64,000 nucleotides of DNA from Pantoea nemavictus (GTDB taxonomy: Bacteria; Pseudomonadota; Gammaproteobacteria; Enterobacterales; Enterobacteriaceae): NCBI RefSeq assembly GCF_037479095.1, contig NZ_JBBGZW010000001.1:3968001-4032000 (forward strand). The letters run 5' to 3'. The translations under genes were made by a program, and so were the position numbers. The stretch's first letter is position 1. The number at the start of each line of letters is the position of its first letter. Under the pieces are notes generated by a model. It was given only the letters and a program-made list of their open reading frames with translations, was not told the origin of the DNA and made no database searches. This document shows positions 28,058 through 37,724 of the stretch, one piece after another.

Positions 28058-30394
28058 TTATTCCTCAGTCGTCGAAGGCTGCTGCTGCGCTTTACGCGCT
28101 TTGGCACGGGCGACCGCAGCGGCAATTGCCGCTTTGCGTGGGTCGGCGGAGTCAGGAGAGGCAGCAGCCTCCACTTCAGGAGAAGATGTTTCAGTCTGCT
28201 GCGCGGCGGCAGCGGCGGCTTTTTTGGCTTTCGCACGCGCAATCGCTGCTTCAACGGCGGCTTTACGCGGATCGACCTCAGCGGCAGGCGCAGCGGCTTC
28301 GGGCTCAGCCGGCGCAGTGTCAGCAGCTGGCGCGGCAGCGGCGGCTTTTTTCGCTTTCGCGCGCGCAATCGCCGCTTCGACTGCGGCTTTGCGCGGATCG
28401 ACCTCAGCGGCAGGCGCAGCGGCTTCTGGCTCAGCAGTCGCAGTGTCAGCAGCTGGCGCGGCAGCGGCGGCTTTTTTCGCTTTCGCACGCGCAATTGCTG
28501 CTTCCACGGCGGCTTTGCGCGGATCGACCTCAGCGGCAGGCGCAGCGGCTTCGGGCTCAGCCGGCGCAGTGTCAGCAGCTGGCGCGGCAGCGGCGGCTTT
28601 TTTGGCTTTCGCACGCGCAATCGCTGCTTCAACGGCGGCTTTGCGCGGATCGACCTCAGTGGCAGGTGCAGCGCTTTCCGGTGCAGCCGGTGTGGTTTCA
28701 GCCGCTGGTGCGGCAGCTTTCTTCGCCTTGGCGCGGGCAATCGCCGCTTCCACCGCCGCTTTACGCGGATCGCCTGACTGGCGGCTCAGCGCCTGGGTTT
28801 CAGCTTGTTTCTCGGCCTGCTGCGCCAGAGCTTGTGCGTGACGCGCTGCGCGCTCTGCCGTTGCTTGCTCGGGTGTTTTTTCCTGACGCGCTTTCACACG
28901 CGCCACGGCGGCATCACGTTCACCCTGATCGCTACGTGCCACGCGCTGTTTGGCCTGTTCATGACGCGCTTCACGCGCCTGTTTTTCACGCTCTAAACGT
29001 GCCAGACGGGCTTCAAAGCGGGCTTTAGCTTCGGCGGTACGTTGCGCTTCAAGGTCGATGGCGCGCAGTTCGGCCTTCTCCTGGCGATAATATTGCACCA
29101 GCGGAATATTGCTGGGGCAGACATAGGCGCAGGCGCCGCACTCAATGCAATCATCGATATTATGCGCGCGTGCTTTATCGTGATCGCCGCCTTGGCTGTA
29201 CCAGAATAGCTGCTGCGGCAGCAGTTTCGCCGGGCAGGCATCCGCACAGGCGCTGCAGCGAATGCAGGATTGTTCGTCCTGATCGTTGCCCATCTCGCTG
29301 GCGGAAGGCGCCAGAATGCAGTTGGAAATTTTCACCAGCGGCACATTCAGTGATGGCAGGGTAAAGCCCATCAGCGGACCGCCCATGATCACCATTTGGC
29401 GTGAACCCGGAGTGAAACCGGCATGTTGTAGCAGATGGCTCACCGGCGTGCCGAGACGTCCCCAGACGTTGCGCGGGCGGGCCAGCGCTTCACCGGTCAG
29501 CGTCACTACGCGTTCGGTAATCGGTTCACCGTCAACGATGGCGCGTTTCACCGCCCACGCGGTGCCGACGTTTTGCATCAGCACGCCAATATCGGTGGAT
29601 CGTCCACCGTGTGGCACTTCAAGGCCGGTGAGAATCTGAGTGAGCTGTTTGGCCCCGCCAGAAGGATACTTGGTGGGGATAACGCGAATCTGCAACTCAC
29701 GATCGCCGCCCAGCGCCTGCTTAAGTGCGGCAATCGCTTCAGGCTTGTTATCTTCAATGCCAATCAACACGCGTTCGGCCTGTAGCACCCACGCCAGAAT
29801 GCGGCAGCCTTCCAGCACTTCGGCGGCGCAATCCTGCATTAAGCGGTCATCGGCGGTGATATAAGGCTCGCACTCGGCAGCATTAATGATCAGCGTTTTA
29901 ACGCCGCGCAGGCCGCCGCGCAATTTGGTGGCGGTCGGAAATCCTGCGCCGCCTAAACCGGCGATGCCGGCATTGTGGATGCGTTTAACGGCATCTTCAC
30001 GGGAGAGCGCGCGGTAATCGGGCTGTGGATCAAGCGTGGTCCAGCGATCTTCACCGTCGGCACGCAGAAAAATGCACAGCTCAGATAAACCAGAAGGGTG
30101 CGCCGTCATGTGCGGCGCAATCTCTTCAATGGTACCGGAGGTGGGCGCGTGCACCGGCAGCATGCGTCCGCCGCCAAACGTCAGCGGCTGACCGCGCAGC
30201 ACTTTGTCACCCGGTGCAACACAAATCTCGCCTTCATGACCGATGTGCTGTTTTAACGGAATGATGAAGCGATCGGGCAGCGGTAGCTGACTGAGCGGCG
30301 TACCGTTTGACTGGGTTTTCATTTCCGGCGGATGAATGCCGCCCTGAAAATCCCACAGCTTCTCTTTGCGGAACAGGTTTAACAAATTAAGCAT
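28058..30394 (-). CDS. rsxC: RsxC, large iron-sulfur/flavin subunit with Ala-rich repeats
   Basis: RsxC is the peripheral, NADH-side subunit of the Rsx complex. The 778-residue protein (E. coli 740) has an N-terminal NqrA-like part ([15 protein letters not shown]) and the flavin/NADH-binding region [19 protein letters not shown]. Two [4Fe-4S] ferredoxin motifs follow, [17 protein letters not shown] and [18 protein letters not shown] charged coiled coil runs over about residues 430-540. The C-terminus is six tandem units starting [20 protein letters not shown] at about residues 542, 582, 624, 666, 708 and 751. It overlaps rsxB by 8 bases. Confidence 0.95.
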   Translation of the reverse strand: MLNLLNLFRKEKLWDFQGGIHPPEMKTQSNGTPLSQLPLPDRFIIPLKQHIGHEGEICVAPGDKVLRGQPLTFGGGRMLPVHAPTSGTIEEIAPHMTAHPSGLSELCIFLRADGEDRWTTLDPQPDYRALSREDAVKRIHNAGIAGLGGAGFPTATKLRGGLRGVKTLIINAAECEPYITADDRLMQDCAAEVLEGCRILAWVLQAERVLIGIEDNKPEAIAALKQALGGDRELQIRVIPTKYPSGGAKQLTQILTGLEVPHGGRSTDIGVLMQNVGTAWAVKRAIVDGEPITERVVTLTGEALARPRNVWGRLGTPVSHLLQHAGFTPGSRQMVIMGGPLMGFTLPSLNVPLVKISNCILAPSASEMGNDQDEQSCIRCSACADACPAKLLPQQLFWYSQGGDHDKARAHNIDDCIECGACAYVCPSNIPLVQYYRQEKAELRAIDLEAQRTAEAKARFEARLARLEREKQAREARHEQAKQRVARSDQGERDAAVARVKARQEKTPEQATAERAARHAQALAQQAEKQAETQALSRQSGDPRKAAVEAAIARAKAKKAAAPAAETTPAAPESAAPATEVDPRKAAVEAAIARAKAKKAAAAAPAADTAPAEPEAAAPAAEVDPRKAAVEAAIARAKAKKAAAAAPAADTATAEPEAAAPAAEVDPRKAAVEAAIARAKAKKAAAAAPAADTAPAEPEAAAPAAEVDPRKAAVEAAIARAKAKKAAAAAAQQTETSSPEVEAAASPDSADPRKAAIAAAVARAKARKAQQQPSTTEE
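28075..28771. repeat. Tandem repeat encoding the RsxC C-terminus (core period 126 bp)
   Basis: The sequence GCGGCTTTTT recurs at 28215, 28341, 28467 and 28593, exactly 126 bases apart, with nearly identical DNA between. More diverged units lie on either side. Each unit encodes 42 residues beginning [10 protein letters not shown]. Such an array is expected to change copy number by slippage or recombination. Confidence 0.9.
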
Positions 30395-30965
30395 GGGTTT
30401 CTACCGGGATCACCCGTACAGGAATGGTGTCGAGATTCCACTTCCAGTTCGCCGTGGTGGTGGCCACTGGGCGCATCTCAATACAGTCGGTTGGGCAAGG
30501 CGCAACACAGAGATCGCAGCCGGTGCAAACGTCGCTCAGCACGGTATGCATGGCGCGCGTGGCACCCACAATCGCATCAACCGGGCAGGCCTGAATACAT
30601 TTGGTGCAGCCGATGCAGTTGGCTTCATCGATCCAGGCAACAGTACGAATCGGTTCCAATACGTCTGCGCCGCCGTCCAGCGGTTGCGGTTCAACGTTGA
30701 GCAGCGATGCCAGCTTCAGCATGGTTTGCTCGCCGCCCGGCGCGCATTTATTGATTGCTTCACCGTTGTTACCCACCGCATCCGCGTAAGGACGGCAGCC
30801 GGGATAGCCGCATTGTCCACATTGGCTCTGCGGCAAAATGGCATCGATTTGCTCAACAATCGGGTCTTCTTCCACCTCGAAGCGACGCGAGGCGTAACCG
30901 AGCAGGGCGCCAAATACCAGGCTCAGCGCAGCGAGTACCGCAATAGCAATCCAAATCGCAGTCAT
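30387..30965 (-). CDS. rsxB: RsxB, multi-cluster ferredoxin subunit
   Basis: A 192-residue subunit with one N-terminal membrane helix ([21 protein letters not shown]). It has a four-cysteine cluster motif [17 protein letters not shown] and two 4Fe-4S ferredoxin motifs, [19 protein letters not shown] and [19 protein letters not shown]. coli RsxB is also 192 residues. It carries electrons within the Rsx complex at the inner membrane. Its start shares one base with the rsxA stop (TAATG), a sign of translational coupling. Confidence 0.97.
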   Translation of the reverse strand: MTAIWIAIAVLAALSLVFGALLGYASRRFEVEEDPIVEQIDAILPQSQCGQCGYPGCRPYADAVGNNGEAINKCAPGGEQTMLKLASLLNVEPQPLDGGADVLEPIRTVAWIDEANCIGCTKCIQACPVDAIVGATRAMHTVLSDVCTGCDLCVAPCPTDCIEMRPVATTTANWKWNLDTIPVRVIPVETHA

Positions 30966-31546
30966 TAGAATTTCACCAGCCCGGTGAAGCCCATGAATGC
31001 CAGCGCCATCAGACCTGCGGTAATCAGTGCGATCGAGTTGCCTTTAAAGGGCGCGGGCACATTAGCCAGCACCAGACGTTCGCGCATGCCCGCGAACAGC
31101 ACCATCACCAGCGAGAAGCCGAGTGAAGCACTGAAGCCATACAGCGCGGCTTGCAGGAACGTGTGATTCAGGTTGACGCTCAGCAACGGCACGCCCAGCA
31201 CCGCACAGTTGGTGGTAATCAGCGGCAGGAAGATGCCGAGCAGGCGATAGAGTGACGGACTGGTTTTGCGCACCACCATTTCGGTGAACTGCACCACGAC
31301 CGCGATCACCAGGATGTAGGCCATGGTGCGCAGATAAACCAGATCGAGCGGCACCAGAATCAGGTGATTGACCAGCCAGGCGCAGATCGCCGCCAGCGTA
31401 ATCACGAAAGTGGTGGCAAGTCCCATGCCAATGGCCGTTTCCAATTTTTTTGACACGCCCATAAAGGGGCAGAGGCCGAGGAATTTGACCAACACGAAGT
31501 TGTTCACCAGCACGGTGCCAATAAAGAGAAGTAAGTAATCGGTCAT
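30965..31546 (-). CDS. rsxA: RsxA, integral membrane subunit
   Basis: The first gene of the rsxABCDGE-nth operon. The 193-residue protein has six membrane helices. Signature segments are [40 protein letters not shown] and [20 protein letters not shown]. It is paired with RsxE in the membrane; the conserved cysteines in both (LGLCP, TTNCA) bind a [2Fe-2S] cluster in related Rnf/Nqr complexes. The length equals E. coli RsxA. The 123-base gap to ydgK should hold the operon promoter. Confidence 0.97.
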   Translation of the reverse strand: MTDYLLLFIGTVLVNNFVLVKFLGLCPFMGVSKKLETAIGMGLATTFVITLAAICAWLVNHLILVPLDLVYLRTMAYILVIAVVVQFTEMVVRKTSPSLYRLLGIFLPLITTNCAVLGVPLLSVNLNHTFLQAALYGFSASLGFSLVMVLFAGMRERLVLANVPAPFKGNSIALITAGLMALAFMGFTGLVKF

Positions 31547-31669
31547 TTTTTAACCTGGGAAGCCGAAAGGCGTCTATTATCCGGAATTGAGAGCTGCATC
31601 TCAACCTTCACGCGGTTTGTGTGGGGGTTGAGAGCACTCAGAATTAAATTGCTGACGAAACTCCCGCCA

Positions 31670-32110
31670 TTACGACTGGATAAACGTCTGTTTAACCCGC
31701 TGTGAGCGTTTGAAATAGGGGACAAACACCGCAGCGGCCAGCAGTGACAGCAGTAACGTCTGAATCGCTTTACCATCCGCAACCGGGGTAAAAGCGAAGG
31801 TTTTTAGCGCCAGCAAAACCGTCATCAACAGCCACAGGATGTAGTGGCGCGGTAAACGGCGGGAGCGTTTACAGAAAATCCAGCAAACCCAAATACTGTA
31901 GGCCCAAACGACGGCGGCGGTGAGCAGCGACACTGACCATTGCGTCAGCAGCGTGCCGTGTGAAAACAGCGTGGGGCGCAATTCGGGGTTGAACAACGGG
32001 CTCAGATACATTGCTACCACAAGGGCACTGGTTAACATCGTCATAATCAGCCACGCCAGCGGCAGCAACAGCCAGCCAGCGATACGTGGCGGGAAAACCT
32101 GTTCGGTCAT
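31670..32110 (-). CDS. ydgK: YdgK, DUF2569 inner-membrane protein
   Basis: A 146-residue protein with four predicted membrane helices, of the DUF2569 family; its function is unknown. It begins with GWLLLPLAWLIMTMLTSALV, the first helix after a short cytoplasmic start, and has a conserved middle pair of helices (VSLLTAAVVWAYSIWVCWIF and ILWLLMTVLLALKTFAF). The position between cnu and rsxA is the same as in E. coli. Sequence divergence from E. coli seems larger than for its neighbours. Confidence 0.82.
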   Translation of the reverse strand: MTEQVFPPRIAGWLLLPLAWLIMTMLTSALVVAMYLSPLFNPELRPTLFSHGTLLTQWSVSLLTAAVVWAYSIWVCWIFCKRSRRLPRHYILWLLMTVLLALKTFAFTPVADGKAIQTLLLSLLAAAVFVPYFKRSQRVKQTFIQS

Positions 32111-32220
32111 CGAGAAGATCCTGTTTACAGAAAAGAGGGCGATGCAGAGCGTATCATGTCCAAACGGGGCACGCCCGACCTGGACAACGCAAAAGCGCAG
32201 ATAAAGCGGGGATAAATCAA

Positions 32221-32436
32221 TTAGATCACGTAACGCCAGACGGTTTTTGGCACCCGGCCAAGATCGTACAGACGTCCGCCGGAGACCAATTCAGCACGTC
32301 GATGGTCGGCAGCGCGATACATATTGATGATCTCGTTATCATCAGTCAGGGAATAATTAAGATGGTCGTAGAGTTTTTCCAGACTATCGAGATTATTCAC
32401 TTTACGAAATTTCATCAGGTAATCTAACGCAGTCAT
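32221..32436 (-). CDS. cnu: Cnu (YdgT), OriC-binding H-NS partner of the Hha/YmoA family
   Basis: A 71-residue Hha-like protein that binds H-NS and StpA and helps silence genes, and also binds near oriC. The sequence has [20 protein letters not shown] and [20 protein letters not shown], nearly identical to E. coli Cnu, and ends [13 protein letters not shown] 32436 is chosen by homology ([12 protein letters not shown]); an in-frame ATG at 32445 would add three residues. Neither has a strong ribosome site. It stands at the left edge of the inserted sugar island. Confidence 0.94.
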   Translation of the reverse strand: MTALDYLMKFRKVNNLDSLEKLYDHLNYSLTDDNEIINMYRAADHRRAELVSGGRLYDLGRVPKTVWRYVI

Positions 32437-32799
32437 GATTGCCATTTAAAAATAAAGTACTCGGAAGTGCCCAAGTATAGGGAGCACGCAGCCAGAGTCC
32501 ATACGCTGGACTTAAAAAAATACAAAATTCAGACAACATGCGCTAATTCGCTCATGAAACGACACTTTTTTGGCTTTTTAGTCATTTAAACGCGCATTTA
32601 AAGGGCAATTTAAGCCACTTTTAGGCCCGTCAGCGGTGGGGTTGTTAGAAAATCTCACAGCGTTTATGCGTTATTAATATGGCCGCTGTTTATCCGTCTC
32701 TATAATAGTATTTCACGACCGTAATGCGGCTGAATCCATTATTTATTCCTGACTGGTCAGCAAATTTATGTACACGCCATGAAACACCAAATCACAATG

Positions 32800-32815
32800 T
32801 GTGCGAATAATCACA
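32800..32815. promoter_or_regulatory. CRP-binding-site candidate upstream of ytfQ
   Basis: TGTGCGAATAATCACA matches TGTGA-N6-TCACA at 9 of 10 core positions and has A-rich flanks. It lies about 300 bases before the ytfQ start, upstream of the AraC-like site. Confidence 0.5.
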
Positions 32816-32943
32816 AAACTAATAATTGTTGTTGTGCTCAGGCAGTAACCATTCTTTACGCATCTGCTGTAATCGTTTCCAATGGTGTGATGCATAAGCG
32901 ATTCTGTTTATTACATTTATTTAACCACCTTCGCTTTGATCTG

Positions 32944-32960
32944 CAGGCATTTTGTCCATA
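32944..32960 (+). promoter_or_regulatory. AraC I1-like half-site upstream of ytfQ
   Basis: CAGGCATTTTGTCCATA matches the E. coli araI1 site TAGCATTTTTATCCATA at 12 of 17 positions, including the TCCATA end, and points toward ytfQ. A weaker second half-site could occupy 32965-32981, at the same 21-base spacing as araI1-araI2. The match was made by eye. Confidence 0.45.
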
Positions 32961-33111
32961 AGTCTGCTGCCACCTATGCATTGCTCGTTGCCGTAACTCC
33001 TTTAATTCACTCTGATTTGTGAAGTATGTCGCGCTTGTTTACGCGCTTTTCAGCCAGGCTTAATTCGCGTTTTGTACCCCTACAACACACTCCCTTCAGA
33101 GGAATGAAATC

Positions 33112-34068
33112 ATGTGGAAACGTTTACTCTTGACTGCCATGGTGAGCTCGGCACTCAGTACATCGGTGCTGGCTGCGGATATGACCGTGGGCTTCTCACA
33201 GGTTGGCTCGGAATCTGGCTGGCGTTCAGCGGAAACCAACGTGGCGAAAAGTGAAGCGCAGAAGCGCGGTATTACCTTGAAAATCGCCGATGGTCAGCAG
33301 AAACAGGAGAACCAAATCAAAGCGGTACGCTCCTTCATTGCGCAGGGCGTTGACGCAATCTTCATTGCGCCAGTGGTGCAAACGGGTTGGGAACCGGTGC
33401 TGGAAGAAGCCAAAGACGCCAAAATCCCGGTGTTCCTGTTAGACCGTGCCATCGTGGTAAAAGATAAATCCCTGTATATGGCGGTGGTCACCGCTGACAA
33501 CGTGCTGGAAGGCAAGTTGATTGGTGACTGGCTGGTGAAAACCGTCGCGGACAAAAAATGTAACGTGGTAGAGCTGCAAGGCACGGTTGGCGCCAGCGTG
33601 GCGATTGATCGTAAGAAAGGCTTCGCCGAGGCCATCGCCGGCCACGACAACATCAAAGTGATTCGCTCGCAGTCCGGTGACTTTACCCGCAGTAAAGGTA
33701 AAGAGGTGATGGAGAGCTTCATCAAGGCGGAAAACAACGGCAAGAACATCTGCATGGTTTACGCGCACAACGATGATATGGCGATCGGCGCCATCCAGGC
33801 GATTAAGGAAGCTGGCCTCAAGCCAGGCAAAGATATCCTCACCGGTTCGATTGACGGTGTACCGGATATCTACAAAGCGATGCTGGCCGGTGAAGCCAAT
33901 GCCAACGTGGAGCTAACGCCAAACATGGCCGGTCCAGCCTTCGACGCGTTGGAGAAATTCAAAAAAGACGGCACGCTGCCGCCAAAAATCATCAAAACAG
34001 AATCGAAACTGTATCTGCCAGATTCCGCGCAGGCGCAGCTCGATACCAAAAAAGGCATGGGTTACTGA
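33112..34068 (+). CDS. ytfQ: YtfQ-type periplasmic sugar-binding protein (galactofuranose family)
   Basis: The substrate-binding protein of a furanose ABC importer. The 318 residues equal the E. coli length, with signal peptide MWKRLLLTAMVSSALSTSVLA. The mature part starts MTVGFSQVGSESGWRSAETN and is nearly identical to E. coli YtfQ in blocks such as SQSGDFTRSKGKEVMESFIK and HNDDMAIGAIQAIKEAGLKP. E. coli YtfQ binds D-galactofuranose. Here the gene lies beside arabinose genes instead of fbp, and an AraC-like site precedes it, so an L-arabinofuranose role should be considered (inference). Confidence 0.92.
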   Translation: MWKRLLLTAMVSSALSTSVLAADMTVGFSQVGSESGWRSAETNVAKSEAQKRGITLKIADGQQKQENQIKAVRSFIAQGVDAIFIAPVVQTGWEPVLEEAKDAKIPVFLLDRAIVVKDKSLYMAVVTADNVLEGKLIGDWLVKTVADKKCNVVELQGTVGASVAIDRKKGFAEAIAGHDNIKVIRSQSGDFTRSKGKEVMESFIKAENNGKNICMVYAHNDDMAIGAIQAIKEAGLKPGKDILTGSIDGVPDIYKAMLAGEANANVELTPNMAGPAFDALEKFKKDGTLPPKIIKTESKLYLPDSAQAQLDTKKGMGY

Positions 34069-34076
34069 TCCCCGCG

Positions 34077-34098
34077 ACCGCCCTTCGGGGCGGTTTTT
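34077..34098 (+). terminator. Intrinsic terminator/attenuator between ytfQ and ytfR
   Basis: ACCGCCC-TTCG-GGGCGGT followed by TTTT. A leaky stop here would give more binding protein than membrane components, a common design in ABC operons. Confidence 0.8.
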
Positions 34099-34124
34099 GA
34101 TGACGTAAGGCGAGGTAGAACCTG

Positions 34125-35645
34125 ATGAGCACCTCCGATGAAGCCGCACTGCTGACTATTAGCGGCGTCAGCAAAGGTTTTCCTGGCGTAAAGGCGCTGG
34201 ATAATGTCTCGTTCAGCATCCGCAAGGGCGAGATTATGGCGCTGCTGGGCGAAAATGGCGCGGGTAAATCCACGCTGATCAAAGTGCTGACCGGCGTTTA
34301 CACCCGGGATGCCGGCACAGTTACGCTGAATGGCAAGGCGATTACGCCACACAATACCGCTGATGCGCAGGAGATGGGCATTGGCACGGTTTATCAGGAA
34401 GTGAATCTGCTGCCGAACATGTCGGTGGCGGATAATTTGTACATTGGTCGCGAACCGCGGCGCTTCGGCATGATTGATCGTAAACGCATGGTGCGTGATG
34501 CCGACCTCTTGATGCGTAATTACGGCTTTGTGCTGGATGTGACGCGCCCGCTTGGTCACTTCTCGGTGGCCATGCAGCAGATTATTGCGATTTGCCGCGC
34601 GGTGGATCTTTCGGCGCAGGTGCTGATTCTGGATGAACCGACTGCCAGCCTCGATGCCAACGAAGTCGAGATGCTGTTTACCCTGATGGCGCAGTTAAAA
34701 GCCAAAGGGATGAGCCTGATTTTTGTCACCCATTTTCTCGACCAGGTTTATCGCATTACCGATCGTATAACCGTGTTGCGCAACGGCCAATTTATTGCCA
34801 CACGCGATACCGCCACGCTGCCGCAGATTGAACTGATCAAACTGATGCTGGGGCGTGAGCTGCTGGAAACCGCCTTACAGCGGCAGGGCAGCACGCTACG
34901 CAGCAATCAGCCGGTGGTGTCGTTTGAGGATTACGGTAAAAAGGGCACCATTGAGCCGTTCAACCTGCAGGTGCGACCGGGCGAAGTGGTGGGTCTGGCG
35001 GGCTTGCTGGGATCTGGCCGGACGGAAACCGCTGAAGTGCTGTTTGGCATTCGCCGTGCCGATCGCGGCACCGCGACCATTAAAGGCAAGGTGCAAAACA
35101 TTCGCACACCGGCGAAAGCATCGCGCCTCGGCATGGGCTTCTGTCCGGAAGATCGTAAAACTGACGGCATTATCGGCGCTGCTTCGGTACGCGAAAACAT
35201 CATTCTGGCGTTGCAGGCGCAGCGCGGCTGGCTGCGACCGATTAAGCGCCGTGAGCAGCAGGAGATTGCTGAACGCTTTATCAAAAGTCTCGGTATTCGC
35301 ACACCGCATGCCGATCAACCGGTCGAGCTGTTGTCCGGCGGTAATCAGCAGAAGGTGCTGCTATCGCGCTGGCTGGTGACAAAACCCCAATTCCTGATCC
35401 TCGACGAGCCGACGCGCGGCATTGATGTGGGCGCGCACGCTGAGATCATTCGCTTAATTGAGACCTTATGCGCCGACGGACTGGCGCTGCTGGTTATCTC
35501 CTCTGAACTCGAAGAGCTGGTGGGCTACGCCGATCGCGTGTTGATCATGCGCGATTTGAAGCAGGTGGCGGAAATCCCGCTGGAGCAGCTGTCGGTGGCT
35601 TCAATCGTCAACGCCATCGCCGATGGAGGAGCACAACATGCTTGA
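34125..35645 (+). CDS. ytfR: YtfR-type sugar ABC transporter ATPase
   Basis: A double-domain ATPase of the sugar type, 506 residues. The first domain has Walker [21 protein letters not shown] and Walker B VLILDEPTASLDANE. Its signature region reads LGHFSVAMQQIIAICRAV, not the canonical LSGGQ. The second domain has a degenerate Walker A (LAGLLGSGRTETAEVLFG), the signature [17 protein letters not shown] and Walker [15 protein letters not shown]. This layout is usual for the carbohydrate uptake class 2 family. It powers the YtfT/YjfF permease. Its stop overlaps the ytfT start by 8 bases. Confidence 0.92.
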   Translation: MSTSDEAALLTISGVSKGFPGVKALDNVSFSIRKGEIMALLGENGAGKSTLIKVLTGVYTRDAGTVTLNGKAITPHNTADAQEMGIGTVYQEVNLLPNMSVADNLYIGREPRRFGMIDRKRMVRDADLLMRNYGFVLDVTRPLGHFSVAMQQIIAICRAVDLSAQVLILDEPTASLDANEVEMLFTLMAQLKAKGMSLIFVTHFLDQVYRITDRITVLRNGQFIATRDTATLPQIELIKLMLGRELLETALQRQGSTLRSNQPVVSFEDYGKKGTIEPFNLQVRPGEVVGLAGLLGSGRTETAEVLFGIRRADRGTATIKGKVQNIRTPAKASRLGMGFCPEDRKTDGIIGAASVRENIILALQAQRGWLRPIKRREQQEIAERFIKSLGIRTPHADQPVELLSGGNQQKVLLSRWLVTKPQFLILDEPTRGIDVGAHAEIIRLIETLCADGLALLVISSELEELVGYADRVLIMRDLKQVAEIPLEQLSVASIVNAIADGGAQHA

Positions 35646-36654
35646 ATCGCCTATGACACATGATAAACCCGAACGGCGTAAGCCGAAGCTGCCGCCCGGT
35701 ATGCCGCAAATTGTGGCGCTGATTCTGGTGCTGCTGGTAGATAGCCTGGTGGCGAATAACTTTTTCGCCATTCACATTCAGGATGGGCGCCTGTTCGGCA
35801 GTCCGATTGATATCCTTAATCGTGCTGCGCCGGTCGCTCTCCTGGCCATCGGCATGACGCTGGTGATTGCCACCGGCGGCATCGACCTGTCAGTGGGCGC
35901 GGTAATGGCGATTGCCGGCGCCACGGCCGCCACCTTAACCGTGGCCGGACATAGCTTGCCGTTCATTATTCTGGTGACGCTCGGCACTGGCCTGGCCTGC
36001 GGTTTGTGGAATGGCGTGCTGGTGGCGCTGTTAAAAATTCAGCCATTTGTCGCCACCTTGATCCTGATGGTCGCCGGGCGCGGTGTGGCGCAGCTCATTA
36101 CTCAGGGACAGATTGTCACCTTCAATAGCGACAGCCTGGCGTGGTTCGGCAGTGGTTCACTGTGGCTGCTGCCAGTGCCGGTGTGGATTACGCTGCTGGT
36201 GGCGTTAGTGGTGTGGCTATTGACGCGCAAAACCGCCCTCGGGCTGTTTATCGAAGCGGTGGGCATTAATCTGCGCGCGGCGCGTAATGCAGGCGTTAAC
36301 GGTTGGCTGGTGGTGATGTCGACCTATGTGATCAGCGGCATGTGTGCGGCGGTGGCGGGCATGATCGTCGCGGCGGACATTCGCGGCGCCGATGCCAATA
36401 ACGCCGGTTTGTGGTTAGAGCTGGATGCGATTCTGGCAGTGGTGATTGGCGGCGCCTCGCTGATGGGCGGACGTTTCAATCTGGTGCTGTCACTGATTGG
36501 CGCGCTGATTATTCAGTCGATGAATACCGGTATTTTGCTGTCCGGCTTCCAGCCTGAACTCAATCAGGTGGTGAAAGCGGTGGTGGTGATGTGCGTACTG
36601 CTGCTGCAGTCGCCTCGCTTTATTGCCATGTTGAAACGGAGACGCCCGAAATGA
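35638..36654 (+). CDS. ytfT: YtfT-type sugar ABC transporter permease
   Basis: An inner-membrane permease subunit of about 338 residues and roughly ten membrane helices. It has the BPD_transp_2 (RbsC-type) signature ATGGIDLSVGAVMAIAGA and GMTLVIATG, and LWLELDAILAVVIGGASLMG at the cytoplasmic coupling region. ATG 35638 follows GGAGGAG at 7 bases and is preferred over an in-frame ATG at 35623. It overlaps yjfF by 4 bases (ATGA). It forms a heterodimeric channel with YjfF. Confidence 0.92.
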   Translation: MLESPMTHDKPERRKPKLPPGMPQIVALILVLLVDSLVANNFFAIHIQDGRLFGSPIDILNRAAPVALLAIGMTLVIATGGIDLSVGAVMAIAGATAATLTVAGHSLPFIILVTLGTGLACGLWNGVLVALLKIQPFVATLILMVAGRGVAQLITQGQIVTFNSDSLAWFGSGSLWLLPVPVWITLLVALVVWLLTRKTALGLFIEAVGINLRAARNAGVNGWLVVMSTYVISGMCAAVAGMIVAADIRGADANNAGLWLELDAILAVVIGGASLMGGRFNLVLSLIGALIIQSMNTGILLSGFQPELNQVVKAVVVMCVLLLQSPRFIAMLKRRRPK

Positions 36655-37637
36655 TTAAACGTCATCTGCCCTTGATGATTACGCTGTTGGTATTTGTGGC
36701 GGGTTATCTATTTTGCCTGAGCCAGTTTCCCGGCTTCGCTTCAACGCGCGTGATCTGCAATATTCTGACCGATAATGCCTTCCTTGGGATTATCGCCGTG
36801 GGGATGACCTTCGTGATTTTGTCCGGCGGCATCGATTTGTCGGTGGGTGCGGTGATTGCCTTTAGCGGGGTGTTTCTGGCGCGGGTGATTGGTGATTATC
36901 ATCTCGATCCGCTGCTGGCATTTGCACTGGTATTAGCGATGGGCGCGCTGTTTGGCGCGATGATGGGCTGGCTGATCGATGCGCTGAAAATCCCAGCCTT
37001 TATCATTACGCTGGCGGGGATGTTTTTCCTGCGCGGCTGTAGCTATCTGGTGTCAGAGAATTCGATTCCCATTGACCATCCGCTCTATAGCACGCTGTCG
37101 AGCCTGGCGTGGAAGATACCGGGCGGTGGTCGCCTCAGTTTACTGGCGGTCATTATGCTGGTGGTGGTGATCGGCGGCATTATTCTGGCGCATCGCACGC
37201 GCTTTGGTAATCAGGTGTACGCAATTGGCGGCAGCCTGGCCTCGGCGCAGCTGATGGGTATTTCAACCCGCGCGACCACCATCAAGATTTACATGTTATC
37301 GACCACGCTGGCGACGCTGGCAGGCATTGTGTTTTCGATATACACCTCGGCGGGCTATGCGTTAGCGGGATTGGGCGTAGAGCTGGATGCCATTGCCTCA
37401 GTTGTGATCGGCGGCACCTTGCTGTCTGGCGGCGTGGGCACGGTCCTGGGCACGCTGTTCGGCGTGTTAATTCAGGGATTGATTCAAACCTGGATTAACT
37501 TTGATGGCACCCTGAGTTCGTGGTGGACCAAGATCGCCATCGGGATTCTGCTGTTTGCCTTTATCGCGCTGCAACGCTTGCTGACCGTGATGTGGGATCG
37601 CCAGCAGAACGCGCCGGTTAAGCGTTTAACCTCTTAG
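36651..37637 (+). CDS. yjfF: YjfF-type sugar ABC transporter permease
   Basis: The second permease subunit, 328 residues. ATG 36651 gives MIKRHLPLMITLLVFVAGYL, matching E. coli YjfF, and overlaps the ytfT stop (ATGA). The segment GFASTRVICNILTDNAFLGI and the RbsC-type motif LSGGIDLSVGAVIAFSG are conserved, as is LGVELDAIASVVIGGTLLSG. It ends the ytfQRT-yjfF operon; fbp, which follows in E. coli, is absent. A cluster of palindromic repeats follows instead, then the convergent araA. Confidence 0.93.
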   Translation: MIKRHLPLMITLLVFVAGYLFCLSQFPGFASTRVICNILTDNAFLGIIAVGMTFVILSGGIDLSVGAVIAFSGVFLARVIGDYHLDPLLAFALVLAMGALFGAMMGWLIDALKIPAFIITLAGMFFLRGCSYLVSENSIPIDHPLYSTLSSLAWKIPGGGRLSLLAVIMLVVVIGGIILAHRTRFGNQVYAIGGSLASAQLMGISTRATTIKIYMLSTTLATLAGIVFSIYTSAGYALAGLGVELDAIASVVIGGTLLSGGVGTVLGTLFGVLIQGLIQTWINFDGTLSSWWTKIAIGILLFAFIALQRLLTVMWDRQQNAPVKRLTS

Positions 37638-37670
37638 GTACTAAACACCATTGTTTCTGAAACATCGTAG

Positions 37671-37690
37671 GGTGGCCATTTATGGCCACC
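37671..37690. repeat. GGTGGCCAT palindrome, copy 2
   Basis: GGTGGCCATTTATGGCCACC is a perfect palindrome around TT, preceded by GTA. It differs from copies at 24050-24069 and 59931-59950 by compensating C-to-G changes in both arms, so the stem is conserved rather than the sequence. Confidence 0.75.
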
Positions 37691-37724
37691 TGGTTTGCCT
37701 TGTGGCTGTGGGATTGGGTGCTCC

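Larger units (their letters stand above)
32437..33111. other. Gene-free region between cnu and ytfQ
   Basis: A 675-base AT-rich divergent region. It contains a CRP-type site (32800-32815) and an AraC I1-like sequence (32944-32960) ahead of a TTTAAT at 33001-33006 that could be the -10 of the ytfQ promoter. E. coli has the small gene blr upstream of cnu; I found no equivalent here. Short frames such as 32779-32961 lack a ribosome site and a recognisable product. Confidence 0.6.

Noticed and set aside
28101..28841. Long open frames antisense to rsxC (246 aa and longer on the plus strand, also 27458-28777 and 28039-29028)
   Set aside because: They arise because the GC-rich 126-bp repeat lacks stops in all frames. 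The products are low-complexity Ala/Ser or Arg/Gln runs with no family features.
32779..32961. 60-residue frame before ytfQ, also considered as a blr equivalent
   Set aside because: It has no similarity to Blr, is on the wrong strand for the E. coli arrangement, lacks a ribosome site and overlaps putative regulatory sites.
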